Shown here piece after piece: positions 1 through 7,148 of a DNA stretch of 64,000 nt. Source of the stretch: Tenacibaculum sp. MAR_2010_89. GTDB taxonomy: Bacteria > Bacteroidota > Bacteroidia > Flavobacteriales > Flavobacteriaceae. Below the pieces are notes generated by a model. The model was not told where the DNA came from, searched no databases, and worked only from the letters and a program-made list of their open reading frames with translations. A program made the translations under genes and the position numbers. Numbering within the stretch: position 1 is the first letter of the stretch; each line of letters opens with the position of its first letter. The DNA is taken from the NCBI RefSeq assembly GCF_900105985.1, contig NZ_FNUB01000005.1, positions 2,294,001 through 2,358,000 on the forward strand, in the 5' to 3' direction.

Positions 1-1
1 C

Positions 2-523
2 GTAACAGTTTTAAAGGTAATAGGTATATTAGTAGCTTTGATAGCTGTATATTTATCTTCAATTAAAGAAAAAAAATCAACAACAAAAGCAGGTTTGTTA
101 TTTCCAGTTTTATTGTTTTTAGGTTCTGGAGTTATAGATACAACTTTAAAATATGTAGAAACTAATTTTGTAACTATTGATGGTGTTGATTTTTTCTCGG
201 GTAGTTTATTTGGTTTTGCTGCTTTTTTTGGAATAGTAATTTTGATAGTAAAGCAATTGATTTCAAGAGAAAAAATAGAAAAGAAAAGTATAATAGCTGG
301 TGTTATATTAGGGATTCCTAATTATTATTCAATTGTTTTTTTAATTAAAGCTTTGCAAAATAAAAACTTTGAAAGCTCAACATTATTTACAGTAAATAAT
401 GTAGGAATTGTTATTGCATCTACTTTGGTTGGATTACTGTTATTTAAAGAGAATTTTAGTTTAAAAAATAAAATAGGAGTAGTTTTGGCTATTTTAGGAA
501 TTATTATAGTAACTATAGCTTAA
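2..523 (+). CDS. EamA/DMT-family inner-membrane transporter, C-terminal part
   Basis: The reading frame is open to the left edge of the window, so the 5' end is missing; an internal TTG at 38 is not a convincing start. What remains is about 173 residues with roughly five hydrophobic helices, including a GVVLAILGIIIV terminal helix, as in the second half of drug/metabolite (EamA) transporters. Family members are 10-helix permeases of about 290 residues; substrate cannot be told. The stop overlaps the ATG of the next gene by one base, so the two are probably co-transcribed. Confidence 0.75.
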   Translation, partial: VTVLKVIGILVALIAVYLSSIKEKKSTTKAGLLFPVLLFLGSGVIDTTLKYVETNFVTIDGVDFFSGSLFGFAAFFGIVILIVKQLISREKIEKKSIIAGVILGIPNYYSIVFLIKALQNKNFESSTLFTVNNVGIVIASTLVGLLLFKENFSLKNKIGVVLAILGIIIVTIA

Positions 524-1134
524 TGAGTGAAATAAAAGATACATATAAAACAATAACAAAACCTTCAGAAGAAACCCTGTTTAAAGATAGGAATAGCAAG
601 TTTTTTGGTTATGCATTTCCCGTTTTTAATGAAGATGATGTGAAAAAAGCTTTAGAAGGCTTGAAAAAACAACATCATTCCGCACGTCATTTTTGTTATG
701 CTTGGCAGTTAGGAACCGAAAAAATAAGGTTTAGAGCTAATGATGATGGAGAGCCAAGTAATTCTGCAGGGCAACCTATTTATGGGCAAATTCAGGCTTT
801 TGATGTAACCAATGTTTTAATAGTTTCCGTTCGTTATTTTGGAGGAACTAAATTAGGAGTAGGTGGTTTAATTAATGCGTATAGATCTTCTGCTCAATTA
901 GCTTTAGAAGCTTCAGATATTATTGAGAAAACTATTGATATACATTATAAGTTAACTTTCGGTTACGATATGATGAACAAAGTGCAACGTATTGTAAAAG
1001 AACGTAGTATTAAAATTATTAATCAAAAATTAGAGTTAGCATGCGAGTATACAATTTCAGTTCGTAAAAAAGAAGCACAGGTTGTTTTTAATATATTCAC
1101 TAACTTATTTAAAGTAGAAATTAAAGAATTGTAA
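523..1134 (+). CDS. IMPACT/YigZ family protein
   Basis: 203 residues with the YigZ/IMPACT N-terminal signature: SKFFGYAFPV near residue 25, HHSARHFCYAW near 51-61, DDGEPSNSAGQPI near 75-87 and VRYFGGTKLGVGGL near 103-116. A short RNase PH-like/EF-G IV-like C-terminal domain follows. Family length is about 200 residues, so it is complete. YigZ proteins are cytosolic and linked to translation regulation or proline-dipeptidase-like annotations; the biochemical role is not settled. Start ATG at 523 overlaps the stop of the upstream transporter gene. Confidence 0.9.
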   Translation: MSEIKDTYKTITKPSEETLFKDRNSKFFGYAFPVFNEDDVKKALEGLKKQHHSARHFCYAWQLGTEKIRFRANDDGEPSNSAGQPIYGQIQAFDVTNVLIVSVRYFGGTKLGVGGLINAYRSSAQLALEASDIIEKTIDIHYKLTFGYDMMNKVQRIVKERSIKIINQKLELACEYTISVRKKEAQVVFNIFTNLFKVEIKEL

Positions 1135-1201
1135 TTTGAATTTCAATTCATTTTAACTAAATTAGCTATGTGTAAGCTTAATTAATTAAACTAAAAATAT
1201 A

Positions 1202-1693
1202 ATGGAAAACTTCTTAACTTTTTTAACAGAACATTCCAGTGGCATTATAATACTTATTTTGCTTATGTTTTCTTGTTTAATAATGATAAACTGGCTTGCA
1301 AAAATTTTTAATTGGGGTAAGTACAAAAACCCCGAAGTTAATAGTAAAGACTATGGTAATTTAATTTATGTAACAACGCAATTTTTTGCTAATTTAATAA
1401 ATGATTTTAAGCACTTTTTAGCTTTAGTTATCATAATAATTTTTGCTGGTTTAATAGTGTATTCTATGGCAGCTACTCCAGATTTTAATAATAAAATGAA
1501 AGCGTTACAACTTGTAATAGCTTCATTAGGAGGTATAGTTGGTACAGTCATAGGATATTATTTTGGAGAATCTGCAGCAAGAACGAATTCATCTAGAATA
1601 ACAACAACAAATGAGGTTACTCAATTAGACACTATTGAAAATAATTCAATAGAAGAAGAAATTCAACAAGCTCCTGAAATTGAAGAAAATTAA
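1202..1693 (+). CDS. Three-helix membrane protein, YLATT-like partner of a pYEATS protein
   Basis: 163 residues with three predicted membrane helices (about 12-32, 71-91 and 101-121) and an acidic, disordered C-terminal tail. The third helix ends in GTVIGYYFGES, a pattern I associate with small membrane proteins encoded beside prokaryotic YEATS domains (the 'YEATS-like-associating three TM', YLATT, group). The gene downstream, 6 bases away, encodes a recognisable YEATS domain, which is the main reason for the call. Helices and motif are seen directly; family membership is inference from memory. A simple holin or hypothetical membrane protein is the alternative. Confidence 0.6.
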   Translation: MENFLTFLTEHSSGIIILILLMFSCLIMINWLAKIFNWGKYKNPEVNSKDYGNLIYVTTQFFANLINDFKHFLALVIIIIFAGLIVYSMAATPDFNNKMKALQLVIASLGGIVGTVIGYYFGESAARTNSSRITTTNEVTQLDTIENNSIEEEIQQAPEIEEN

Positions 1694-1699
1694 GAGGTT

Positions 1700-2098
1700 A
1701 TGAATAGTAGAGTAAAAACATATGATATAAAAGTACGTGACTCGATTTTTAGCCCGAATAAAAAAGGGGTAAATAAAGAGTTGATTGCTCATTATAAAAA
1801 AAATACATCTAGAAGTAGTAAAACACTATATAAAGTATATTTATTTATAGAGGGTAAAGATTTGCCTTTTATTAAAAAAGTTAAATATACACTACATAAA
1901 ACCTTTAGAAACCCAGTTAAAACCATTGAAAGAAAATCTGATAATACAAATTGTTCATTAGTAATTTGGACATGGGGCCTTTTTAATATAAAAGTTGAAT
2001 TAGAAGATATTAATGGTGAAATAATACATATGAATCATTACCTAAATTACGGTAGTGAAGTAAAAACTAAAGGAGTAAATTGGATTTCTACTACTTAA
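1700..2098 (+). CDS. Prokaryotic YEATS (pYEATS) domain protein
   Basis: 132 residues. The core reads as a YEATS immunoglobulin-like fold: YKVYLFIEG strand near 44-52, then VKYTLHKTFRNP at 61-72 (equivalent to the eukaryotic V-x-F-x-LHxTFxNP segment), then IWTWGLFNIKVEL near 89-101 (the GWGxF segment) and an acidic ED-x-NG turn. The first 43 residues are basic and of no known domain. No signal peptide or helix is present, so it is probably cytosolic and held at the membrane by the 1202-1693 partner. Bacterial YEATS proteins are predicted ligand sensors in signalling or conflict systems; what this one binds is unknown. Confidence 0.7.
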   Translation: MNSRVKTYDIKVRDSIFSPNKKGVNKELIAHYKKNTSRSSKTLYKVYLFIEGKDLPFIKKVKYTLHKTFRNPVKTIERKSDNTNCSLVIWTWGLFNIKVELEDINGEIIHMNHYLNYGSEVKTKGVNWISTT

Positions 2099-2309
2099 TA
2101 TTTTAATCTACAATTAACTTATTTCACTTAATAAATTGGATTACAATCTTTAATTTAATAGTTTTTAATATATCTATTATTAGAGCTTTTCATTTATATT
2201 ATATTTCTTTAATACATTTAATTCACAGTGTGTCAGTTTTTTGTTTAAAAACAGGTATTTGTGTTTTGTTAAATTTCTTTAATAATTTTATTTAGTTAGG
2301 AATCCTTAC

Positions 2310-2317
2310 TATATTTG
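2310..2317 (+). promoter_or_regulatory. Bacteroidota -7 element of the 2355 gene
   Basis: TATATTTG fits the TAnnTTTG consensus of the Bacteroidota housekeeping sigma factor and lies 38 bp before the ATG at 2355. No good -33 TTG is seen at the right distance. The rest of the 2099-2354 gap is plain AT-rich DNA apart from the palindrome at 2321-2334. Confidence 0.55.
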
Positions 2318-2320
2318 TAA

Positions 2321-2334
2321 TAGCAATATTGCTA
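2321..2334. promoter_or_regulatory. Perfect 14-bp palindrome, candidate MarR operator
   Basis: TAGCAATATTGCTA is a perfect palindrome directly after the -7 element, where a repressor would block transcription of the thioredoxin-like gene. The half-site ATTGCTA recurs at 2731-2737, abutting the promoter of the operon that encodes a MarR regulator (3499-4074). Regulation by that MarR is inference. Confidence 0.45.
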
Positions 2335-2354
2335 AAAATTTTAAACACAGAAAA

Positions 2355-2588
2355 ATGAGTAAATCAATTTTTTATCACGCAGGTTGTTCAGTATGTATAA
2401 GTGCTGAACATGAAATTGTTAAGTTAATAGGTAAGGACAATATTGAAATTGTAAATATTGGAGAAAACAGGTCTAGAATTGAAGAAGCAGAATTGGTAGG
2501 AGTAAAATCTGTACCAGCATTATTAACTCCAACTAATAATGTTTTGCATCTTAATTTTGGTGCTTCTATGGCAGATGTAAAAGGTTAA
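2355..2588 (+). CDS. Small thioredoxin-fold/glutaredoxin-like protein
   Basis: 77 residues with a dithiol active site C11-S-V-C14 right after the first strand and a cis-proline segment SVPAL at 52-56, both hallmarks of the thioredoxin fold. It is shorter than glutaredoxins (about 85) and thioredoxins (about 105) but has no obvious break. Probably a cytosolic thiol-disulphide or metal-handling protein. It has its own promoter, a palindromic operator candidate and a hairpin terminator, so it is a single-gene unit. Confidence 0.75.
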   Translation: MSKSIFYHAGCSVCISAEHEIVKLIGKDNIEIVNIGENRSRIEEAELVGVKSVPALLTPTNNVLHLNFGASMADVKG

Positions 2589-2598
2589 AATAGTAAAG

Positions 2599-2632
2599 TT
2601 AAGTAGTGAACAACTAATTGTTCACTACTTAA
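2599..2632. terminator. Strong hairpin after the thioredoxin-like gene
   Basis: TTAAGTAGTGAACAA and its exact reverse complement face each other across a 4-base loop (CTAA), giving a 15-bp perfect stem. It starts 11 bp after the stop at 2588. The following AATTAATAAT is not a clean U-tract, so it is a likely but imperfect intrinsic terminator; the symmetry allows it to act on both strands. Confidence 0.6.
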
Positions 2633-2730
2633 TTAATAATAATCTAATCAATTTATTAAATAATTGAATTCAGTGTTAAAATAGGTTATAAGATATAACT
2701 AAGAATAAAAACTAGTGATTTTTAATTAGG

Positions 2731-2743
2731 ATTGCTAACTTTG
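2731..2743 (+). promoter_or_regulatory. Promoter of the AAA/MarR/YggS operon
   Basis: TAACTTTG (2736-2743) matches TAnnTTTG and lies 22 bp before the ATG of the AAA ATPase gene. It overlaps ATTGCTA (2731-2737), the same half-site as in the palindrome at 2321-2334, which suggests the MarR gene in this operon controls itself and the thioredoxin-like gene. Confidence 0.5.
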
Positions 2744-2765
2744 TGCTATTAAACATAATAAACTA

Positions 2766-3497
2766 ATGGCTATACTACCTAACTTAATTTTAAAGTCAAG
2801 AGATACATCTTTAATTGAATTAAGCAATATTCACTTTAGTAAAAGCAATAAGGACATATTAAGTCAATTACTCAAAGAATTTAAGTATATAAATATTCTA
2901 GGTGAATATCAATTACCAGTAGATAATAAAATTCTTTTATATGGGCACACTGGTTGTGGAAAAACCACTACAGCTAAGGCGATAGCTCATAAATTAGATA
3001 AGGAAATATTAATTTTGAATTTAGGAGAAATTATTTCTTCGAAGTTAGGTGAAACAGCTAAAAATATTACAAGTGTATTTAAGAAAGCTTCACGAGAAAA
3101 TTCAGTTCTTTTTTTAGATGAATTTGATTATATAGGCAAAGCTCGTGATTACGATACTAAAGACTCTGGAGAAATGAAGCGGTTAGTGAATACTCTTATT
3201 CAACAAATTGATCAACTACCCAATACTACTTTATTAATAGCAGCAACAAATCATTCAAGTATTATTGATTCAGCATTATTAAGACGTTTTCAATTAAGGC
3301 TAAAGTTTGAAATACCAAATAAAAATGAATTAAATAAGTATTATGATTCATTATTATTAAAATTTCCTAAAGAATTTAGAAACTTTGAGAGAAGTTATTC
3401 TATTTCTTATGCAGAGGCAAGAGATATTACTTATAGAAATGTTAAAAATAAAATTATAGAGGTAGAAGAAGCTAAAGAAATAACAACTGTTTATTAG
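2766..3497 (+). CDS. Single-domain AAA+ ATPase
   Basis: 243 residues with a complete classical AAA module: Walker A GHTGCGKT (60-67), Walker B LFLDEFD (115-121), sensor-1 AATN (159-162) and arginine-finger region LLRRF (171-175). It resembles a FtsH/Vps4-class AAA core without protease or other extra domain, preceded by about 50 residues of adaptor-like N-terminus. Such stand-alone proteins act as chaperone-like remodelling motors, but the target here is unknown. The next gene, MarR, starts two bases after its stop, so they form one operon with the YggS gene. Confidence 0.8.
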   Translation: MAILPNLILKSRDTSLIELSNIHFSKSNKDILSQLLKEFKYINILGEYQLPVDNKILLYGHTGCGKTTTAKAIAHKLDKEILILNLGEIISSKLGETAKNITSVFKKASRENSVLFLDEFDYIGKARDYDTKDSGEMKRLVNTLIQQIDQLPNTTLLIAATNHSSIIDSALLRRFQLRLKFEIPNKNELNKYYDSLLLKFPKEFRNFERSYSISYAEARDITYRNVKNKIIEVEEAKEITTVY

Positions 3498-3498
3498 T

Positions 3499-4074
3499 AT
3501 GGAAGCTGGAGTAGTAAATAGAAAAATAACCCAAGGTTTAGAACGTATTTCTAAAGCATTTAGAGTATTACTCTGGGAAGAAAGTAAGCTGTATAAAATT
3601 AGTCCAATTCAAATACAATTGCTGATTTTTTGTGATACACATAAAAAAGAAAACTTAAAGGTAGGTTTTTTGGCTACTGAATTTGATTTAACAAAAGCAA
3701 CTGTTAGTGATTCAATAAAAGTTTTATTAAAAAAAGAGTTACTCGTTAAAAAGGTAAATCCGAAAGACTCTAGAAGTTTTTTAGTTGAATTAACAGCAAA
3801 AGGAAAAAAGATTGTTAAAAAAGCAAGTCTTTTTACAAGCGCTCTAAATGAGTCAATAGATTATTTATCTGAAATAGAAAAGGGAGTTTTCTTAAAGCAA
3901 TTAATGCAATTAATTTATCAATTAAATCAAAAGAATATAATTTCTACTCAACGCATGTGTTTAACATGTTACCACTATAAAAAAGAAGGGAATAACCATT
4001 ATTGTAATCTAATTCAAAAAGAATTAAAAAACACTGAATTGCAAATAGATTGTTTAGAGCATAAAGAACTCTAA
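3499..4074 (+). CDS. MarR-family regulator with a C-terminal four-cysteine motif
   Basis: 191 residues. Residues about 10-145 form a MarR winged helix, with the recognition helix near LTKATVSDSIKVLLKK and the wing KVNPKDSRSFLVELT. After the usual end of the family, 40 extra residues hold C154-x2-C157-x11-C169-x15-C185, a pattern suited to binding zinc or an Fe-S cluster or to acting as a thiol switch. Neighbouring thioredoxin-like protein and matching palindromic half-sites (2321, 2731) point to redox or metal control of a small local regulon. The sensing role is inference. Confidence 0.85.
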   Translation: MEAGVVNRKITQGLERISKAFRVLLWEESKLYKISPIQIQLLIFCDTHKKENLKVGFLATEFDLTKATVSDSIKVLLKKELLVKKVNPKDSRSFLVELTAKGKKIVKKASLFTSALNESIDYLSEIEKGVFLKQLMQLIYQLNQKNIISTQRMCLTCYHYKKEGNNHYCNLIQKELKNTELQIDCLEHKEL

Positions 4075-4080
4075 ATTAAA

Positions 4081-4812
4081 ATGAATAATATTTTAAATAA
4101 TTTAAATGTCATTCACCATAGAATGATAAAAGCATGTAAAAAAGCTAACAGAGCAAAAGAGGAAGTACGTTTATTATTGGCTACAAAAACAGTAGACCCA
4201 AACTGTATTAATTTTGCTTTAGAACAAGGAGAAACACTTATTGGAGAGAATAAAGTACAAGAACTTAAGCAAAAATGTAATTCAGTAAAAAAAAATAAAC
4301 TAGAAGTTCATTTTATTGGACATTTACAAAGTAATAAAATTAAGGAAGTGCTTAAATGGGTAACTTGTATTGAATCTATTGATAGATTATCTGTTGCTGA
4401 GAAATTACAAAATAAATTAGCACAAGAAAACAAACAAATAGATATATTCATTCAAGTAAATACTTCTTTTGAAAAAAGTAAGTTTGGGGTTGCCCCAAAT
4501 GAAACAATTGAGCTAATAAAAAATATAGCTAAATTTAAAAACATTCATATTAAAGGATTAATGACTATAGGTTTGTTAAGTTCAAAATCGAATGAAATAA
4601 GAAAGTGTTTTCAACTTTTAAAGAAAATACAAAAGGAGGTTATAGCACTTAATATACCGAATGTAGAGATGAGTGAATTATCAATGGGTATGAGTAAAGA
4701 TTTAGAAATTGCAATAGAGGAAGGAGCTACAATTATCCGAGTAGGAACAGCAATTTTTGGAGATCGAATTTATCCCGATAGTTATTATTGGAATGAACTT
4801 GATAAAAGTTAA
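4081..4812 (+). CDS. YggS/PROSC-family PLP homeostasis protein
   Basis: 243 residues with the alanine-racemase-like TIM barrel of the YggS/PROSC family. The PLP lysine lies in LLATKTV (near 33-39), followed by GENKVQE, HFIGHLQSNK, FIQVNTSFEKSKFG, KGLMTIG and ELSMGMSKDLEIAI, all in family order. Members are cytosolic, bind pyridoxal phosphate without racemase activity and balance cellular PLP and amino-acid pools. Family length is about 220-245, so complete. It is the third gene of the AAA-MarR operon. Confidence 0.93.
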   Translation: MNNILNNLNVIHHRMIKACKKANRAKEEVRLLLATKTVDPNCINFALEQGETLIGENKVQELKQKCNSVKKNKLEVHFIGHLQSNKIKEVLKWVTCIESIDRLSVAEKLQNKLAQENKQIDIFIQVNTSFEKSKFGVAPNETIELIKNIAKFKNIHIKGLMTIGLLSSKSNEIRKCFQLLKKIQKEVIALNIPNVEMSELSMGMSKDLEIAIEEGATIIRVGTAIFGDRIYPDSYYWNELDKS

Positions 4813-4901
4813 TTTGTTAAATAATTACTAGAAAAGGTGGTGTATACTCTTTTTTAGGTACTTAAAGTAATATCTATTTAGGTTACTTAAAAAATAATCC
4901 G

Positions 4902-5031
4902 TAAATTTGCACGCCTTTTTACAAGAACAGGATTGAAAAGGTAAGAAAAATATATTTATAAGTTTAATATCTCTTTGCATTAATATTGATAATATCCTGA
5001 TTAATAAAAAGATACAAAATTATTCTCAGAC
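4902..5031 (+). promoter_or_regulatory. rpsA promoter and long leader
   Basis: TAAATTTG at 4902-4909 matches the -7 consensus. About 115 bases of untranslated leader follow before the rpsA ATG at 5032. CAGGAT (4928-4933) and ATCCTG (4994-4999) could pair and enclose most of the leader, which would fit S1 feedback control of its own mRNA; that is inference. Confidence 0.6.
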
Positions 5032-6804
5032 ATGTCTGAAGAAACAAAAACAACAACTGCAGAAGCAGTTAACCCAGCAGAATTTTTAGCAACATTTAAT
5101 TGGCATAAATACGAAGAAGGTATTGATGAAGTTGATGAGTCTAAATTAAAAGAATTTGAACAAGCTTTAGAAGGAACAGTAGGTTTCGTAAATGAACGTG
5201 ATGTTATTGAAGGAAAAGTTGTTCGTATTACTGATCGTGATGCAATTATTGATATTAACTCTAAATCTGAAGGAGTTATTTCATTAAATGAATTTCGTTA
5301 CAATCCTAGTTTAGCTGTTGGAGATACAGTAGAAGTATTAGTTGATAAAAGAGAAGATTCTTCTGGTCAATTAGTATTATCTCATAAAAAAGCACGTGTA
5401 ATCAAAGCTTGGGATCGTGTTAATAATGCACATGAAACTGGAGAAATCGTTAACGGTTTTGTTAAGTGTAGAACTCGTGGAGGTATGATCGTTGATGTAT
5501 TTGGTATTGAAGCTTTCTTACCAGGTTCTCAAATTGATGTTAAACCTATCCGTGATTACGATCAATATGTTGAAAAAACTATGGAATTCAAAGTTGTTAA
5601 AATCAACCACGAATTTAAGAATGTTGTAGTTTCTCATAAAGCGTTAATCGAAGCTGATTTAGAAGATCAAAAACGTGAAATCATCGGTCAATTAGAAAAA
5701 GGACAAGTATTAGAAGGTGTTGTTAAAAACGTTACTTCTTATGGTGTGTTTGTTGACTTAGGTGGTGTTGACGGATTAGTACATATTACTGATTTATCTT
5801 GGTCTCGTATCAACCATCCAAATGAGGTTGTTGAGTTAGATCAAAAATTAAACGTTGTAATTTTAGACTTTGATGATAACAAGTCAAGAATTCAATTAGG
5901 ATTAAAACAATTATCTGCTCACCCATGGGAAGCACTTAACTCTGATTTAAAAGTTGGAGATACTGTAAAAGGTAAAGTAGTTGTTTTAGCTGATTATGGT
6001 GCATTTGTTGAAGTAGAAGATGGTGTTGAAGGTTTAATTCACGTATCTGAAATGTCTTGGTCAACTCACTTACGTTCTGCACAAGATTTCGTAACTGTTG
6101 GTGATGAAGTAGAAGCTCAAATCTTAACATTAGACCGCGAAGAGCGTAAAATGTCTTTAGGTATGAAGCAATTACACCCAGATCCTTGGACTGATATTAC
6201 TACTAAATATCCTGTAGGTTCTAAACATTCAGGTACTGTACGTAACTACACTAACTTTGGTGTGTTTGTAGAGTTAGAAGAAGGTATTGATGGATTAGTT
6301 TATATTTCTGATTTATCTTGGACTAAGAAAATTAAGCATCCATCAGATTTCGTAACTGTTGGTGATAAATTAGAAGTTCAAGTGTTAGAATTAGATGTAG
6401 AAAACCGTAAATTAAACTTAGGTCATAAACAAACTCAAGATAATCCTTGGGATGGTCATGAAGCTACGTATTCAATCGGATCTACTCATGAAGGAACTAT
6501 CAAAGATAAAAACGATAAAGGAGCTACTGTAGCTTTTGCTGATGGAGTTGAAGCATTTGCACCTTCTCGTTATTTAGATAAAGAAGATGGTGGTAAATTA
6601 GCTAAAGGTGATACTGTTCAATTTCAAGTAATTGAATTCAGTAAAGAATACCGTAGAATAGTTGTTTCTCATACTTCTATCTTTAGAGCTGAAGAGCAAA
6701 AGAATGTTAAAGCAGCTGCTAAAAAAGCGCAAGAAACTGAAAAAACTACTTTAGGTGATATCGGTGGATTAGCTGAATTAAAGAAAAAAATGGAAGGAAA
6801 ATAA
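5032..6804 (+). CDS. rpsA: 30S ribosomal protein S1
   Basis: 590 residues built of repeated S1 RNA-binding domains; clear copies contain GVFVDLGGVDGLVHITDLSW, GAFVEVEDGVEGLIHVSEMSW and GVFVELEEGIDGLVYISDLSW-type segments, each followed by a DxxxxRxxLGxKQL motif. It brings mRNA to the 30S subunit. Length is normal for Bacteroidota S1. Codon use is more biased toward fast codons than in neighbouring genes, as expected for a highly expressed gene. It stands alone between its promoter and a strong terminator. Confidence 0.97.
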   Translation: MSEETKTTTAEAVNPAEFLATFNWHKYEEGIDEVDESKLKEFEQALEGTVGFVNERDVIEGKVVRITDRDAIIDINSKSEGVISLNEFRYNPSLAVGDTVEVLVDKREDSSGQLVLSHKKARVIKAWDRVNNAHETGEIVNGFVKCRTRGGMIVDVFGIEAFLPGSQIDVKPIRDYDQYVEKTMEFKVVKINHEFKNVVVSHKALIEADLEDQKREIIGQLEKGQVLEGVVKNVTSYGVFVDLGGVDGLVHITDLSWSRINHPNEVVELDQKLNVVILDFDDNKSRIQLGLKQLSAHPWEALNSDLKVGDTVKGKVVVLADYGAFVEVEDGVEGLIHVSEMSWSTHLRSAQDFVTVGDEVEAQILTLDREERKMSLGMKQLHPDPWTDITTKYPVGSKHSGTVRNYTNFGVFVELEEGIDGLVYISDLSWTKKIKHPSDFVTVGDKLEVQVLELDVENRKLNLGHKQTQDNPWDGHEATYSIGSTHEGTIKDKNDKGATVAFADGVEAFAPSRYLDKEDGGKLAKGDTVQFQVIEFSKEYRRIVVSHTSIFRAEEQKNVKAAAKKAQETEKTTLGDIGGLAELKKKMEGK

Positions 6805-6829
6805 ATTTCCTAAAACCATAAATTTTTAA

Positions 6830-6859
6830 AAGCCGTTACATCATGTAACGGCTTTTTTT
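6830..6859 (+). terminator. Intrinsic terminator of rpsA
   Basis: AAGCCGTTACA and TGTAACGGCTT form an 11-bp GC-containing stem around a TCA loop, followed directly by T7 (6853-6859). It lies 26 bp after the rpsA stop. Confidence 0.93.
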
Positions 6860-6934
6860 ATTCCTTGTATTTAAAAGTTACTTTTCAAAAGTGTTGTTTT
6901 TTTTAAAAAAAAGTGTTAAATTTATAAGGTCCTG

Positions 6935-6998
6935 TGAATCAATTGATAATTTGATTCATCAATAATTATAGTGAATGTACTAGTGTACTATAATTATT
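6935..6998. repeat. Two nested-looking inverted repeats in a 330-bp gene-free stretch
   Basis: TGAATCAA (6935-6942) / TTGATTCA (6951-6958) is an 8-bp perfect inverted repeat with an 8-bp spacer. Right after it, AATAATTATAGT (6961-6972) / ACTATAATTATT (6987-6998) is a 12-bp perfect inverted repeat with a 14-bp spacer. Both lie in the 6860-7136 gap upstream of the metalloprotease gene. I see no TAnnTTTG promoter and no small gene in the remainder of this gap. They may be operators or an mRNA structure. Confidence 0.5.
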
Positions 6999-7148
6999 TT
7001 TCAAGTAATTCTTATTTGGCATTTTAGCTCCAAACAACTACTACCAAATTACTACTACAAATATTTCTACTACTAGCATTGTCAGATATAGAAAGGTGTT
7101 TTTATACCCCCCTTAAAACGAACCTAATTCTAAAAAATGTTATTACTA

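Noticed and set aside
1202..1693. Phage holin
   Set aside because: Three helices and small size would allow it, but no phage gene is near and the adjacent YEATS gene explains it better.
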